64,000 nt of DNA from Verrucomicrobiaceae bacterium (GCA_016795465.1 JAEUHK010000047.1:36000-99999); one strand, 5' to 3'; positions 54,212 through 63,905 are shown, counted from the first letter of the stretch. Notes: generated by a model from the sequence alone, not told the origin. Program-made: numbers and translations.

Positions 54212-55531
54212 ATGGCCCTATCCGACCGTCAGCATACTCTCGCCAAAGCCGTCTCGATGACCGGCACCTCGCTTCACACCGGCGAGCAGGTCACGCTCAC
54301 GCTCCAACCCGCGCCGGAGAACTTCGGATTCAAATTCCGCCGCGTGGATCTCGAGGACAAGCCCTTCATCCCGGCCCTCGCCGAAAAGGTGCAGAAAGTC
54401 GAACGCGCCACCACCATCGCCGAAGGTGGTGTGAATGTGCACACGGTCGAGCATGTGCTCTCCGCCCTCACCGGCATGGGCGTGGACAATGCCATCATCG
54501 AGATGGATGCCAACGAGCCGCCGATCGCCGATGGCAGCGCCATGCCGTATGTGGAGCTCATCAAGTCCGCAGGCCTCGCCGAGCAAAAAGAGGCCCGGCG
54601 TGTCTTCGAAATCCGCGAGCCCATCTACCAGGAGACACGCGACGGCACCATCCTCACCATCGTCCCGGACAAGAAGTTCCGCATTTCTTGCACCAATGTG
54701 GGCCCGGACGGCCGCTTCACCCAGTATTTCAGCACGGAGATCAATCCCGAAACCTACGAGAAGGAGATCGCCGCGGCACGCACCTTCGTTTATTACGAGG
54801 ACATCGCCCCGCTGATGGAAAAGGGCCTCATCAAGGGGGGCACGCTGGAGGCTGCCATCGTCATCCGAGGTGATTCGCTGCTCTCGAAACAGCCTCTGCG
54901 CTTCACCAATGAGTTCGTCCGCCACAAGATCCTCGACATCGTGGGCGACCTCACCCTTTCCGGCCGCCGCATCACCGGCCACGTCATCGCGGTGCGTCCC
55001 GGACATGGTCCGAACACCGAGCTCGCCCGTGCCATCGTGAAGCAATACGAGACCATGCGCAGCATGGTCCCCATGGCCATCAACATCCCCAGCGGTGATG
55101 CCGTGCTCGACATCAACGAGGTGATGAAGATCCTCCCACACCGCTATCCCTTCCTGCTCGTGGACCGGATCATCGGCTTCGAGGGCGACACGAAGTGCCG
55201 TGGCATGAAAAACGTCACCATCAACGAGCCCTTCTTCCAGGGCCACTTCCCCGGCCATCCGATCATGCCCGGCGTGCTCCAGCTTGAGGCCATGGCCCAG
55301 GTGGCCTCCGTCGTCCTCCTGCGCATGCCCGGCAACCAGGGCAAGATCGGCTACTTCATGTCCGCCGATAACGTGAAATGGCGCCGCCCCGTCCTACCGG
55401 GTGACACGCTCATCATTGAAACGGAGATCCTCAAGATGAAGCGCAGCATCGCCACCGGCGTTGGTCGCTGCATCGTCAACGGCCAGGTTGTGTCCGAGGC
55501 TGATCTCATGTTCAGCGTCGTGGATCGCTAA
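54212..55531 (+). CDS. lpxC-fabZ: Bifunctional LpxC deacetylase / FabZ dehydratase
   Basis: A 439-residue fusion. Residues 1 to about 285 are LpxC, which removes the acetyl group from UDP-3-O-acyl-GlcNAc in lipid A synthesis. Zinc ligands are His81 in 'VHTVEHVLSAL', His and Asp in 'VRHKILDIVGDLTL', and the catalytic His region is 'ITGHVIAVRPGHGPNTELA'. Residues about 295-439 are FabZ, the 3-hydroxyacyl-ACP dehydratase, with 'ILPHRYPFLLVDRIIGFEG' carrying the catalytic His and 'FFQGHFPGHPIMPGVLQLEAMAQ' carrying the Glu. Such fusions are known in Bacteroidetes and relatives. The lpxA gene follows 47 bases downstream. Confidence 0.95.
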   Translation: MALSDRQHTLAKAVSMTGTSLHTGEQVTLTLQPAPENFGFKFRRVDLEDKPFIPALAEKVQKVERATTIAEGGVNVHTVEHVLSALTGMGVDNAIIEMDANEPPIADGSAMPYVELIKSAGLAEQKEARRVFEIREPIYQETRDGTILTIVPDKKFRISCTNVGPDGRFTQYFSTEINPETYEKEIAAARTFVYYEDIAPLMEKGLIKGGTLEAAIVIRGDSLLSKQPLRFTNEFVRHKILDIVGDLTLSGRRITGHVIAVRPGHGPNTELARAIVKQYETMRSMVPMAINIPSGDAVLDINEVMKILPHRYPFLLVDRIIGFEGDTKCRGMKNVTINEPFFQGHFPGHPIMPGVLQLEAMAQVASVVLLRMPGNQGKIGYFMSADNVKWRRPVLPGDTLIIETEILKMKRSIATGVGRCIVNGQVVSEADLMFSVVDR

Positions 55532-55578
55532 GACTCTCGCGTTCCGCCCATTCGTCATTCCTCATTCGTCATTTCATT

Positions 55579-56373
55579 GTGATCCACCCCACCGCCATCA
55601 TTGATCCCTCCGCCCAAATCGGTGCAGACTGCCATATCGGCCCTTACTGCATCATCGGAGCCGATGTGGTGATCGGCGACGGCTGCTGGCTCCAGAATCA
55701 TGTGACGATCATGGGACCATCGAGAATCGGGAAAGGAAACAAATTCTATGCCTACGGCTCCATCGGCCAGCAGACGCAGGATTTGAAATACAAAGGCGAG
55801 CCCACCTGGCTCGAAATGGGTGACAACAACACCTTCCGCGAGTTTTGCACCGTCCACCGTGCCACGTCGCCGAATGACAAGACGATCATCGGCAGCCACA
55901 ACAACTTCCTCAGCTACGTCCACATCGCCCACGACTGCATCGTGGGGAATCACGTCATCTTCTCGAACAACGGCACGCTCGCCGGACACGTCACTGTTGA
56001 AGATCATGTCATCCTCGGTGGACTCAGCGCGGTGCATCAGTTCTGCCGCATCGGCACCCGCAGCATCATCGGCGGCTGCTCCAAGGTCACCCAGGACATT
56101 CCGCCCTTCTGCACCGCCGATGGCAATCCGGCCCGTGCCCGCGGCCTGAACATCGTGGGCCTCCAGCGTGCCGGTTTCAGCCGTGACCAGATGCGGTCGC
56201 TGCGCACCGCCTTCCGCAAAGTGTATCGCGAGGGTCTCAACAATGCCCAGGCGGTCGAGCAACTCCGCGCCGGCGAACTTTCCCCCGAGGCAGCCGCCTT
56301 CACCGAGTTCGTTGCCAGCACCAAACGCGGCATCATCCCCGGTGGCAAGAACGCCGACGACGGCGAGGAGTAG
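55579..56373 (+). CDS. lpxA: Acyl-ACP--UDP-N-acetylglucosamine O-acyltransferase
   Basis: A 264-residue left-handed beta-helix acyltransferase catalysing the first step of lipid A synthesis. The GTG start gives 'MIHPTAIIDPSAQIGADCHIGPYCIIGADVVIGDGC', the hexapeptide-repeat beginning of LpxA. The catalytic histidine lies in 'ATSPNDKTIIGSHNNFLSYVHIAHDC', and 'RTRSIIGGCSKVTQDIPPFCTADGNPARARGLN'-like sequence matches the C-terminal part. It is normal in length and co-transcribed with lpxC-fabZ. Confidence 0.95.
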   Translation: MIHPTAIIDPSAQIGADCHIGPYCIIGADVVIGDGCWLQNHVTIMGPSRIGKGNKFYAYGSIGQQTQDLKYKGEPTWLEMGDNNTFREFCTVHRATSPNDKTIIGSHNNFLSYVHIAHDCIVGNHVIFSNNGTLAGHVTVEDHVILGGLSAVHQFCRIGTRSIIGGCSKVTQDIPPFCTADGNPARARGLNIVGLQRAGFSRDQMRSLRTAFRKVYREGLNNAQAVEQLRAGELSPEAAAFTEFVASTKRGIIPGGKNADDGEE

Positions 56374-56385
56374 AAAAAGCGGTGT

Positions 56386-57705
56386 TTACTCGTGCCGCAG
56401 GGCCTCGACGGGGTTCATCTTGGCGGCGCGGCTGGCAGGGTAGATGCCGAAGGCCACCCCGGTGAACACGGAGATGGAGAAGGCGAGGGCCGGAGACCAC
56501 ATTTTGATGACGGTGGTGACGCCTGCGAAGTGCTGCACAGCCATGGGAATGGCGAGACCGAGCACGACGCCTAGCACGCCGCCCACACCGGCGAGGAGCA
56601 CGGTCTCGATGAGGAATTGCACGACGATGTCGGCCTGGCGGGCACCGAGGGCGCGACGGATGCCGATCTCCCGCGTGCGTTCCGTGACGCTGGCGAGCAT
56701 GATGTTCATGATGCCGATGCCGCCGACGAGCAACGAGATGGCGGCGATGCTGCCGAGCACGATGCTGAAGATCTGTTTGGTGCGCTCCGCCTGCTTCAGG
56801 AGCTCGACGGGGACGATGATACGCCAGTCATCCTTCTTGTGATTGGACTTCATGAGGTGGCGCAGGGCCTCGGCGCGGCTTTCGACCTGTGTGACGTCTT
56901 CAACGCGGATGACGGCCTCGTGGTATTCGACCTTCTCCGCCTCGAAGCTGCCGGTGCGATAGCGGAAGAAGGTCTCGCCATACTGATCCATGAGCGTGTC
57001 GAATGGGATCATCATCTGCGCCGGGGAGCTGTTCACGGGGCTCGAGGCATCGGTGCCGATCATGGAGCCCTCGTCCTGAATGACGCCGACGATTTTATAG
57101 TAGTAGCCTTTCACGCGCACGGACTTGCCGACGGGGGCGTTGAGCGGGAAGAGCTTGCGGGCGATGGTTTCATTGAGCACGCAGACAGGCATGCGCTCCT
57201 TCATTTCGAGGTCGGTGAAGAAACGACCGGCCTGCATCTCGCGGTTCCGCATCGTCGGATAGACGGGCAGCACGCCCATGATCTGGCCGTCGATGCTGCG
57301 GTCGAGGTTCCAGATGTTTTCGGTGATGAAACGGCTCGGGACGACGATGGAGATGCCGGGAACGGTTTGAACGATCTGCGTGACGTCACGCCGCGTGATG
57401 CCGTATTCGCTGATGAAGCTGCGGCTCTCGGCGCCGGAGCCCTGACCGTCCGGCGGCTTCACGCTTTGCAGGATGATGTTCTGGCTGCCGAGCTTGCGGA
57501 TCTGCTCCTGTGCCTCGTGGCTGGCCCCTTCGCCGATGGCGAGCATGGCGACGACCGATGCGACCCCGAACACGACGCCCAGCGCGGTGAGAAAGGACCG
57601 CAGTTTGTGCAGCCAGATGGTCTTTAGCCCGAGCGAAAGCGTGCGCCACAAATGCTGCGGCGACGCCACGAGGCGCAAGATCGGGTGACGGGCGAAAAAG
57701 GACAT
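56386..57705 (-). CDS. MacB-type ABC transporter permease
   Basis: A 439-residue inner-membrane protein. One hydrophobic segment follows the N-terminal '[34 protein letters not shown]', then a large periplasmic MacB core domain, and three C-terminal segments with the FtsX-like '[38 protein letters not shown]' block. Family members export macrolides, peptides, or lipoprotein-related cargo, or transmit periplasmic force. The ATPase and membrane-fusion partners are not adjacent within the window. It ends 12 bases from lpxA, convergently. Confidence 0.9.
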   Translation of the reverse strand: MSFFARHPILRLVASPQHLWRTLSLGLKTIWLHKLRSFLTALGVVFGVASVVAMLAIGEGASHEAQEQIRKLGSQNIILQSVKPPDGQGSGAESRSFISEYGITRRDVTQIVQTVPGISIVVPSRFITENIWNLDRSIDGQIMGVLPVYPTMRNREMQAGRFFTDLEMKERMPVCVLNETIARKLFPLNAPVGKSVRVKGYYYKIVGVIQDEGSMIGTDASSPVNSSPAQMMIPFDTLMDQYGETFFRYRTGSFEAEKVEYHEAVIRVEDVTQVESRAEALRHLMKSNHKKDDWRIIVPVELLKQAERTKQIFSIVLGSIAAISLLVGGIGIMNIMLASVTERTREIGIRRALGARQADIVVQFLIETVLLAGVGGVLGVVLGLAIPMAVQHFAGVTTVIKMWSPALAFSISVFTGVAFGIYPASRAAKMNPVEALRHE

Positions 57706-57774
57706 GAATTGGGGGGCTGAAAGAACGCGGTGAAGGTCGAAAAACTGTCGCTCGAATGCGCTTCACGAGCCAGC

Positions 57775-58695
57775 ATGCACGTCATGTCCTCCCCTGCCCT
57801 GCGTTTTCTGGTTCTCGGCTCGAATGGCGGCCTCGGTCGTGCTCTGGCTCGGCAACTGGCCGGCATCGGCAGCGTGACCGCTTGGACGCGAAAAGACCTC
57901 GATTTGTCCTGTTTGGAAGACATTGAGCCCAAACTGGCCTCGCAGGCTTTTGACGTGCTTTTGAACCCCGCGGGCATGACGAGCCCCGATGCCTGCGTGC
58001 AGCAGCCGGAGCTGGCGCAGCGCATCAACACGGAGGCTCCGGCAGAGCTGGCACGCGTTTGCCAGAAACTGGGGCGGCGTTTCATTCACTTCAGCACGGA
58101 TTATGTCTTCGATGGCGGAAAGACGACGCTTTGGGACGAGGACGACCTCACGGCACCGGTGAATCTTTACGGCCGCACGAAGCGTGCAGGCGAGCTCGCG
58201 GTGCTTGAGGCCTGCCCGGAGGCTTTGGTGGCACGCGTGTCGTGGTTGTTCGGTCCGGACAAGAGCAGCCATCCAGATCAAATCATCACGAAGGCCCTGC
58301 AAAGTGCCGAGCTGACGGCCATCGCGGACAAAACCTCCTCGCCGACCTTTACCCGCGATTTGTGCGAATGGGTGCAAACGCTCGTCACGAGCCATCGCGA
58401 TTCCCGCGGCGTGCTGCATCTCTGCAACAGCGGCACGGCATCGTGGCAGGAATGGGGCGAAAAGGCCTTGGAGATCGCGTCGAGGCTCGGCGTGCCGGTG
58501 CGCACGACGAAGCTGGCACCGCTGGCGCTGGCGGAGTGCACGTTTTTCAAAGACGCACGGCCTCCGCATACCCGCATGAGCACCGAGCGCTTCACCACGA
58601 TCACCGGCATCCGCCCGCGAGCATGGCAGGAGGCGCTGGAGGAGCACTTGCGGGCCATGCAGGCCGCTCTTGCCTTTTCCTCCACGCCCTCTTAA
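57775..58695 (+). CDS. RmlD-like sugar nucleotide reductase family protein
   Basis: An about 306-residue extended SDR of the dTDP-4-dehydrorhamnose reductase family. It has 'FLVLGSNGGLGRALARQLAG' (NAD(P) motif), 'DVLLNPAGMTSPDACVQQPELAQRINTEAP', 'RFIHFSTDYVFDGGK', the catalytic 'LYGRTKRAGELAVLE' (YxxxK), and 'LVARVSWLFGPDKSSH'. ATG 57775 was chosen; 57784 is equally plausible. The other rml genes are not in the window, so its exact substrate is uncertain. It is followed nine bases later by a beta-hydroxyacid dehydrogenase. Confidence 0.85.
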   Translation: MHVMSSPALRFLVLGSNGGLGRALARQLAGIGSVTAWTRKDLDLSCLEDIEPKLASQAFDVLLNPAGMTSPDACVQQPELAQRINTEAPAELARVCQKLGRRFIHFSTDYVFDGGKTTLWDEDDLTAPVNLYGRTKRAGELAVLEACPEALVARVSWLFGPDKSSHPDQIITKALQSAELTAIADKTSSPTFTRDLCEWVQTLVTSHRDSRGVLHLCNSGTASWQEWGEKALEIASRLGVPVRTTKLAPLALAECTFFKDARPPHTRMSTERFTTITGIRPRAWQEALEEHLRAMQAALAFSSTPS

Positions 58696-58704
58696 TCGCC
58701 ACGC

Positions 58705-59535
58705 ATGAGCAAACCCAACGTCGGAGTCCTCGGTCTAGGCATCATCGGCAGCCGTGTCGTCGAAAACCTGCGCAAAGCAGGGCACGATGTCTTTGTGTGG
58801 AGTCGCAGTGCCCGTGCGGTGCCGAACTTCCTCGCCTCGCCGCGAGAGGTGGCGCAGGCCGCGGGCATCATTCAAATCTTTGTTCGCGACGGCACGGCCC
58901 TGCTGGAGGCAGTGAAGGACATGCTGCCCGCTTTGACCGCCGGTCATCTCGTGATGAATCATGCTACGGTGAGCAAGAAGGCCACGCTGGAGGCCGCGAA
59001 GCTCATCGAAGGCACCGGTGCCGCCTTTCTCGATGCGCCGTTCACCGGCAGCAAGATGGCCGCGCAAAATGGCAAGCTCTGCTACTACATCGGCGGCTCG
59101 GACATCCTGCTGGAGCGTGCGCAGCCCGTGTTGGAGGCCAGCGCCACGAAGATCATGCCGCTGGGTGCGGTCGGTGATGCGATGGTGCTCAAAATCGTGA
59201 CCAACTTGGTTTCATCGGTGATCGTCGAAGCCGTCGCCGAGGCTGCGGCGATCACGCAGGCGAACGGCATTCATCTCGAACGCCTGCTGACGGCCCTCGA
59301 AGGCAACGCGAACTACTCGACGCTCATCGGCATGAAGCTCCCCGCGATCATGAACGGCGATTTCGAGCCGCACTTCAGCCTGCGCAACATGCTCAAAGAT
59401 GCCGATTTCGCCCGCGAACTGGCCGCCGAGGCGAAATTGGCCGTCCCCGCCATCGACGTGACCGCCGAAGCCATGCGCCGCGGCGTGGAGGCGGGCCACG
59501 GAGACCTTGATTTCTCGGTGATCGGGAAGCGGTGA
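58705..59535 (+). CDS. Beta-hydroxyacid dehydrogenase (3-hydroxyisobutyrate/tartronate-semialdehyde type)
   Basis: A 276-residue NAD(P)-dependent enzyme. The N-terminal Rossmann motif is 'VGVLGLGIIGSRVVENLRKAGHDVFVWSRS'. 'FLDAPFTGSKMAAQNGKLCYYIGG' is the substrate-binding region, and the catalytic lysine is probably in 'MVLKIVTNLVSSVIVEAVAEA'. The substrate could be 3-hydroxyisobutyrate, a tartronate semialdehyde or succinate semialdehyde (GHB/GLYR class). It is transcribed with the upstream RmlD-like gene. A palindromic repeat follows the stop. Confidence 0.88.
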   Translation: MSKPNVGVLGLGIIGSRVVENLRKAGHDVFVWSRSARAVPNFLASPREVAQAAGIIQIFVRDGTALLEAVKDMLPALTAGHLVMNHATVSKKATLEAAKLIEGTGAAFLDAPFTGSKMAAQNGKLCYYIGGSDILLERAQPVLEASATKIMPLGAVGDAMVLKIVTNLVSSVIVEAVAEAAAITQANGIHLERLLTALEGNANYSTLIGMKLPAIMNGDFEPHFSLRNMLKDADFARELAAEAKLAVPAIDVTAEAMRRGVEAGHGDLDFSVIGKR

Positions 59536-59544
59536 ACCCAACGG

Positions 59545-59602
59545 CGTAGGCGTATTCGCCAGAATGCGGAGCGGCGTTCTCGTTCTGGCGAACGAGCCTA
59601 CG
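59545..59602. repeat. Intergenic palindromic repeat
   Basis: The 20-base arms 59545-59564 and 59583-59602 (CGTAGGC...TTCGCCAGAA and partner) pair at about 17 of 20 positions. The repeat lies between the convergent beta-hydroxyacid dehydrogenase and purM genes, only a few bases from both stops. It has no U-run, so it is a repeat rather than a standard terminator. Confidence 0.75.
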
Positions 59603-59605
59603 CTC

Positions 59606-60610
59606 TCACGCGATCTCGACCGTGACAGCGGCGGAGGTGTCCATCTCGCCGATGACGACGGCGCCGGAGCCGCAGGTGAGGGCTTTGTCCACCTGATCGG
59701 GGGAAACGATGGCGACCCAGCCGATGCCCATGTTGAAGGTGTCGATGGCATCCGACTTGTCAGCGTGCTGGAGGACCTTTTGGACGACATCGTTCTGCCA
59801 GAACGGGATGCGCAGCTTGGCACCGAGGCCACGCTTGAGGAACATGCGGCCAAGGTTTTCCGGAAGGCCACCACCGGTGATGTGGGCCATGGCCTTCGGT
59901 TTGATGCCGGCGGCTTTGAGCGTCTTCGGCTGCTCATGATACAGAAGCGTGGGATGCAGGAGGGTGTGCATCTCCTCGGCAGAGAATTTGAGGCCTTCCT
60001 TCTCGATGATGCGGCGCACGAGGCTGAAGCCGTTCGCGTGGAAACCAGCGCTCTTCCAGCCGATGAGCACATCACCGGCGGCGATGGTGCCGGGATCGAG
60101 GAGGTCTTCCTTTTCGCAGGCACCGATGGCGAAGCCGCTGAGCTCGACCATGCCCTCCGGCACCATGCCGGGCATTTCAGCCGTCTCACCGCCCGCGAGG
60201 ATGCAATCGCAGGCCTCGAGGTAATCGGTCATGCCGGCGATGATGCGCGTGATCTGCGTTTTTTGGATCTTCGGGATGCCCACGTAGTCCAAGAAGAGAA
60301 TCGGATCGGCACCGGTGGTGAGCACGTCGTTCACATTCATGGCCACGAGGTCTTTTCCGGCGGCTTCGAGCTCGTCGTGCTTCAGCAGGAGCTCGATCTT
60401 CGTGCCCACGCCATCGCAACCGGTGAGGATGATGGGGTGCTTGTAGGCGCTGAGATCGTAGGCGGCGGCGAAAAGGCCGAAGGGATTGGCCAGCTTGCGG
60501 TTGCGCTGTGTGCGCTTCACCAGCACTCCGATGTCATCGACGAGCGATGCTGCTTCGTGAATATCGACTCCGGCTTGCTTGTAGGTGTGGGCGGCTGCTG
60601 TGGAACTCAT
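59606..60610 (-). CDS. purM: Phosphoribosylformylglycinamidine cyclo-ligase
   Basis: A 334-residue AIR synthetase, which closes the imidazole ring in purine synthesis using ATP. Conserved blocks are 'TYKQAGVDIHEAASLVDDI', 'PIILTGCDGVGTKIELL', 'DLVAMNVNDVLTTGADPILFLDYVG', 'ILAGGETAEMPGMV' and 'AHITGGGLPENLGRM'. The length is normal. The upstream 98 bases before the heparinase-like gene contain only small stems (CCCGTC/GACGGG near 60676-60689). Confidence 0.96.
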   Translation of the reverse strand: MSSTAAAHTYKQAGVDIHEAASLVDDIGVLVKRTQRNRKLANPFGLFAAAYDLSAYKHPIILTGCDGVGTKIELLLKHDELEAAGKDLVAMNVNDVLTTGADPILFLDYVGIPKIQKTQITRIIAGMTDYLEACDCILAGGETAEMPGMVPEGMVELSGFAIGACEKEDLLDPGTIAAGDVLIGWKSAGFHANGFSLVRRIIEKEGLKFSAEEMHTLLHPTLLYHEQPKTLKAAGIKPKAMAHITGGGLPENLGRMFLKRGLGAKLRIPFWQNDVVQKVLQHADKSDAIDTFNMGIGWVAIVSPDQVDKALTCGSGAVVIGEMDTSAAVTVEIA

Positions 60611-60708
60611 GTGGGGAGGGCGGTTTAGCCCGGATGCCGCAGGGACTCAAACAGAAAGTCACCCGCGGAACCGCTCCCGTCGAGACGGGCCGTCCAGCCC
60701 TTGGCGGG

Positions 60709-63045
60709 CTACTTTTTCTTCACCCAGGTGGCGATGGGCGTGGGCGTGTGGGCGGGGGCAGCCTCCGCGGTGGTGAAGGTGATGCAGAGGCTCACATCGC
60801 CCTTCGCATCCGGCACGGTGGCCTGGAGGATTTTCACGCCTTCGCCCTTGCCGTCCTTGTCCTTGCCCACGGTGCGCATCTGCTCGGTTTTCGGCAGCGG
60901 AGGCTCTCCGACGGTGAAAGCGGCACCTTTCGGCGAAACGATGGTGGCTAGGAGCTTTTTGTTGTTCAGCGTCAGAACGGCGCTGGCACCATCCGGAGCG
61001 ATGTCAGCCTTCGTCATCATGCTCCAGACGAGGTTTTTGGAGTTCTTCACGTTCAGATCGTCCTGGATGACGAGATAAGGCGTGGCTCCACGCATCACCA
61101 TGACGCCGCGATGCACATCCTTGGCCACCTTGTCGTAGGCTTTGGTCATATCGACCACGGCAAGGCCCTGCTCCGGCGTGGACTGGCCAAGCAGCACACC
61201 GGCACGGGCATCCATCTCCTGATTCTCGCCAAAGCTGAGCGTGTTCTGCCCGGCGGTGCCTTCGAGGAAGAGTTCGTAGCGCTTGGTGCGGTCGCCACCG
61301 GGTTTCACCTCGAGGCCGGGAGCGCGATCACTCTCCATGCCGAGTTCGAGGCCCCAGCGGACGCCGCCGGCTTCCAGCACGAAGCTGCCGATGTCGAGCT
61401 GGCCATGCAGATCGCGGTTGTCACCGCCTTTGACGGCCACATAAAGGTCTTCCTTGCCCCAGCCGCTGCGAACACTGGCAGCGATGCCACCGGCCAAGGC
61501 GAATTCCATGCTGTCCGGCGTGCCATCACCGGCGGCGTGCGGGTTGTAATACATGTAATGACCGGCCTGGCCGAAGTAGGAGGAGCCCACGGCCATTTTC
61601 GCACCCGCGGCCACGGCCGGGATGCCCGGATTGCCATGCAGGCCGCAGAGCCAGGTGGCGATCCACGGACGGGCAGCAGCGTTTTCAGCGCTGTCACCAT
61701 AGTTAAAAGGGCGACCGGTTGGGCCGTAAAGGTGCAGACGGGCCACGCCGAACTGCGGGATGCCTTCGAGCATCGACAAACCGAGGTCCTTGCCCGTGGC
61801 GCTGCGCAGCGACTGGATGACCATCGAGGCATAATCCATCACCGCATCACCCGCGGCCATGCCTTCCGGCCACACGCCGCCGGGTGCGAAACGCTGAATA
61901 CCCTCGCCAAAGAACTTCGCGGCCTCGTTGGCGCACTTCTTGGCCATGTCGGGCGCTTCGTCAGCGAAACCAATCGCGGTCAAAAGCAGCGCCGAGGCCA
62001 TTGCCATCTGCTCGGCATTCACGGGAGCCTCTTCGCCTTTGTCGGGCTTGGCCTTGCCCTTCGCCTTGGAGCTGCTCTTGCTCGCGGTGGCGGTGGCTCC
62101 GGGAGCCGCACCCTTCGCGGTATCCGGCACTGGCTCTTCATTCAGATGGGCGATGAGTGCATCGACGCCTTTTTGTTCGAGGAAGGTCCGGATTTCCGTG
62201 GCCTGCTGGGCATTGAAGCCATCGCGGAACCAGTCATAAGCCAGCGTCACCGCGATGACCATGTCCGCCACGGCCTGCGCCTCCTCGGGATGCCAGTCAC
62301 GGAAGTTCGTCTTGTCGCAAAGCAGGATCGCCTCGCGCACGGCACGTTCCTTCCACTTCAAATCGCCATCGCCATAGTGCAGCGCGGCCAGCAGGCCCAT
62401 GCGGTAGATGGCCTTCGAGCCTTCGCTCACCGTGCCGCGGATTTCGCCGTTGATGCGGTTCAATTCGGGGTCCTGCAGCAAATCCTCGCCGGAGGCCTTC
62501 AGCACGCCCATGAGCTTGGCGAGCGCAGGATCGGCCTCGATTTGGCCTTTGATGGCGTTCCAGCCATTGATGTTCTGGATGAGACGCGGACGCACCTTCT
62601 GAATGCCGCTGAGGTAATCATTCGCCGCTGGTGCCTTGAACTTCGCGATCGGATTGATGACGATGGCCGGGCGCGGCGGCGCGGGCTTCTTCGGCACCGC
62701 AGGAGCCTTGCCCTTCGGCGCGGCCGGAGCCGGCGTCGTGGCAGCGGTGGCAGGCATCGCGGCGGGAGCAGCGGCAGGCGGCGCGGCTTTCATCGCGGCG
62801 TAGCGGGTCTTCGCATACTCAAAATCGGACGGGCTAAGGCTCGCGATCGGCACATCAAACTCACGACCGTCCTTCGTCTTGATTTTGACGGAGCGAGCCG
62901 CGGCATCCACGGCGATGAGTGTGGCCTCGACGGTCTTTCCGGCCGTGTTGGTCCAGACGTGATACTCCTCGGCAAGTTGCCCCTTCACAGAGGAAAGGGC
63001 GAGAAGGACGGCGAGAGGACTGGCAAGGCGTGTGAACGGCTTCAT
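60709..63045 (-). CDS. Secreted heparinase II/III-like protein with N-terminal SHD1 domain
   Basis: A 778-residue exported protein (signal MKPFTRLASPLAVLLALSSVKGQ). Residues about 28-75 match an SHD1 domain ('VWTNTAGKTVEATLIAVDAAARSVKIKTKDGREFDVPIASLSPSD'-like block). A Pro/Ala linker spans about 80-130. About 140-470 is an alpha/alpha-toroid like that of alginate and heparin lyases, with a low-complexity Lys/Ser insert near 310-345. From about 500 the beta-sandwich of heparinase II/III follows ('LHGQLDIGSFVLEAGGVRWGLELG'). In this family His, Tyr and Asn or Glu residues are catalytic, but they were not fixed here. It probably binds or cleaves acidic polysaccharide. Confidence 0.8.
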   Translation of the reverse strand: MKPFTRLASPLAVLLALSSVKGQLAEEYHVWTNTAGKTVEATLIAVDAAARSVKIKTKDGREFDVPIASLSPSDFEYAKTRYAAMKAAPPAAAPAAMPATAATTPAPAAPKGKAPAVPKKPAPPRPAIVINPIAKFKAPAANDYLSGIQKVRPRLIQNINGWNAIKGQIEADPALAKLMGVLKASGEDLLQDPELNRINGEIRGTVSEGSKAIYRMGLLAALHYGDGDLKWKERAVREAILLCDKTNFRDWHPEEAQAVADMVIAVTLAYDWFRDGFNAQQATEIRTFLEQKGVDALIAHLNEEPVPDTAKGAAPGATATASKSSSKAKGKAKPDKGEEAPVNAEQMAMASALLLTAIGFADEAPDMAKKCANEAAKFFGEGIQRFAPGGVWPEGMAAGDAVMDYASMVIQSLRSATGKDLGLSMLEGIPQFGVARLHLYGPTGRPFNYGDSAENAAARPWIATWLCGLHGNPGIPAVAAGAKMAVGSSYFGQAGHYMYYNPHAAGDGTPDSMEFALAGGIAASVRSGWGKEDLYVAVKGGDNRDLHGQLDIGSFVLEAGGVRWGLELGMESDRAPGLEVKPGGDRTKRYELFLEGTAGQNTLSFGENQEMDARAGVLLGQSTPEQGLAVVDMTKAYDKVAKDVHRGVMVMRGATPYLVIQDDLNVKNSKNLVWSMMTKADIAPDGASAVLTLNNKKLLATIVSPKGAAFTVGEPPLPKTEQMRTVGKDKDGKGEGVKILQATVPDAKGDVSLCITFTTAEAAPAHTPTPIATWVKKK

Positions 63046-63125
63046 GACAAGGTGGTAGGCAAGAACGGCCCTCCAAAGCAGCCCTTTCCACGCGATGGGT
63101 CAAGCACGAACTCCGTCCGGAGCCG

Positions 63126-63830
63126 TTATGCTGCCGAAACAGGCGCGGCGGCATCCTCACGCTTGTTCTTCATGAAGCGGATGTCCTCCGCCCGTTCGAT
63201 GAAGACCGTGTCTTCGCAGATATTCTTCGCGTGATCGCCCACGCGTTCGAGGAAGCGGGCGATGAAGATGAGGTGGATGTAGCCTTCGAGCGCCGTGTGG
63301 CGGCTCTCCATCACGCCGATCAGCTCGCGGTCGAGGGCCTTTTCCGCGTTGTCGAGCTCCTTGTCGAGCAGGCGGGCGGCGGCGGCAGCCTCGGAATTCG
63401 CATCAATGAAGGACTGGATGCTGGCCTCGAGGTTACGGGCGCAAAGCTCGTAAACCGGCTGGATGAGCTTCACCTCCGGCATCTCCGGAAGGCTGTTAAT
63501 GAGGCGGGCACGCTTCGCGATGCTGCTGGCCTGGTCGGCGATGCGTTCGAGGTTGTTCGCCACGCGGATGGTGCCCATCACGGCACGCAAATCGTGCGCC
63601 GTGGGCTGGAATTTCACCAGCACCTGCATGCCGAGCTTGTCCACGGCCTTCTCCAGCTCGTTCACGTCCTGGTCCGCGGCGATAGCGGCATTGCAGAGAT
63701 CCGTGTCACGCTCCAAAAGGCCGCGCATGGCGCAGGCGAGATTCTTTTGGGCCATGCTGGCCATGGCGAGCACGTCCTGACGAAGGCGGTCGAGGGCGGC
63801 GTTGAAGGTGGAGAGGATATGCTCGTGCAT
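63126..63830 (-). CDS. phoU: Phosphate-specific transport regulator PhoU
   Basis: A 234-residue cytoplasmic helical protein made of two three-helix bundles. It has the opening 'HILSTFNAALDRLRQDVLAMASMAQKNL' and the PhoU metal-binding motifs 'VANNLERIADQASSIAKRA' and 'IARFLERVGDHAKNICED'. PhoU links the Pst phosphate transporter to the PhoR/PhoB system as a negative regulator. The pst and phoR/phoB genes are not in the window. The gene lies 75 bases after the serS stop, on the same strand. Confidence 0.95.
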   Translation of the reverse strand: MHEHILSTFNAALDRLRQDVLAMASMAQKNLACAMRGLLERDTDLCNAAIAADQDVNELEKAVDKLGMQVLVKFQPTAHDLRAVMGTIRVANNLERIADQASSIAKRARLINSLPEMPEVKLIQPVYELCARNLEASIQSFIDANSEAAAAARLLDKELDNAEKALDRELIGVMESRHTALEGYIHLIFIARFLERVGDHAKNICEDTVFIERAEDIRFMKNKREDAAAPVSAA

Positions 63831-63905
63831 CGGATTCGTGACAAAATAGCCTGATGAGTCAAAAACGGCATGTGACGATTTCGCCCCAAAACTGGCGTGA
63901 TCGAC

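Noticed and set aside
56382..56395. Similarity of GTGTTTACTCGTG at the end of the MacB-like gene to the candidate operator near 28373.
   Set aside because: Here it is only the stop and last codons of a gene, without the inverted repeat, so it is probably coincidence.
60697..60721. A plus-strand terminator-like stem (AGCCC/GGGCT followed by T residues).
   Set aside because: The stem is only five base pairs and overlaps the end of a minus-strand gene with no plus-strand gene to terminate.
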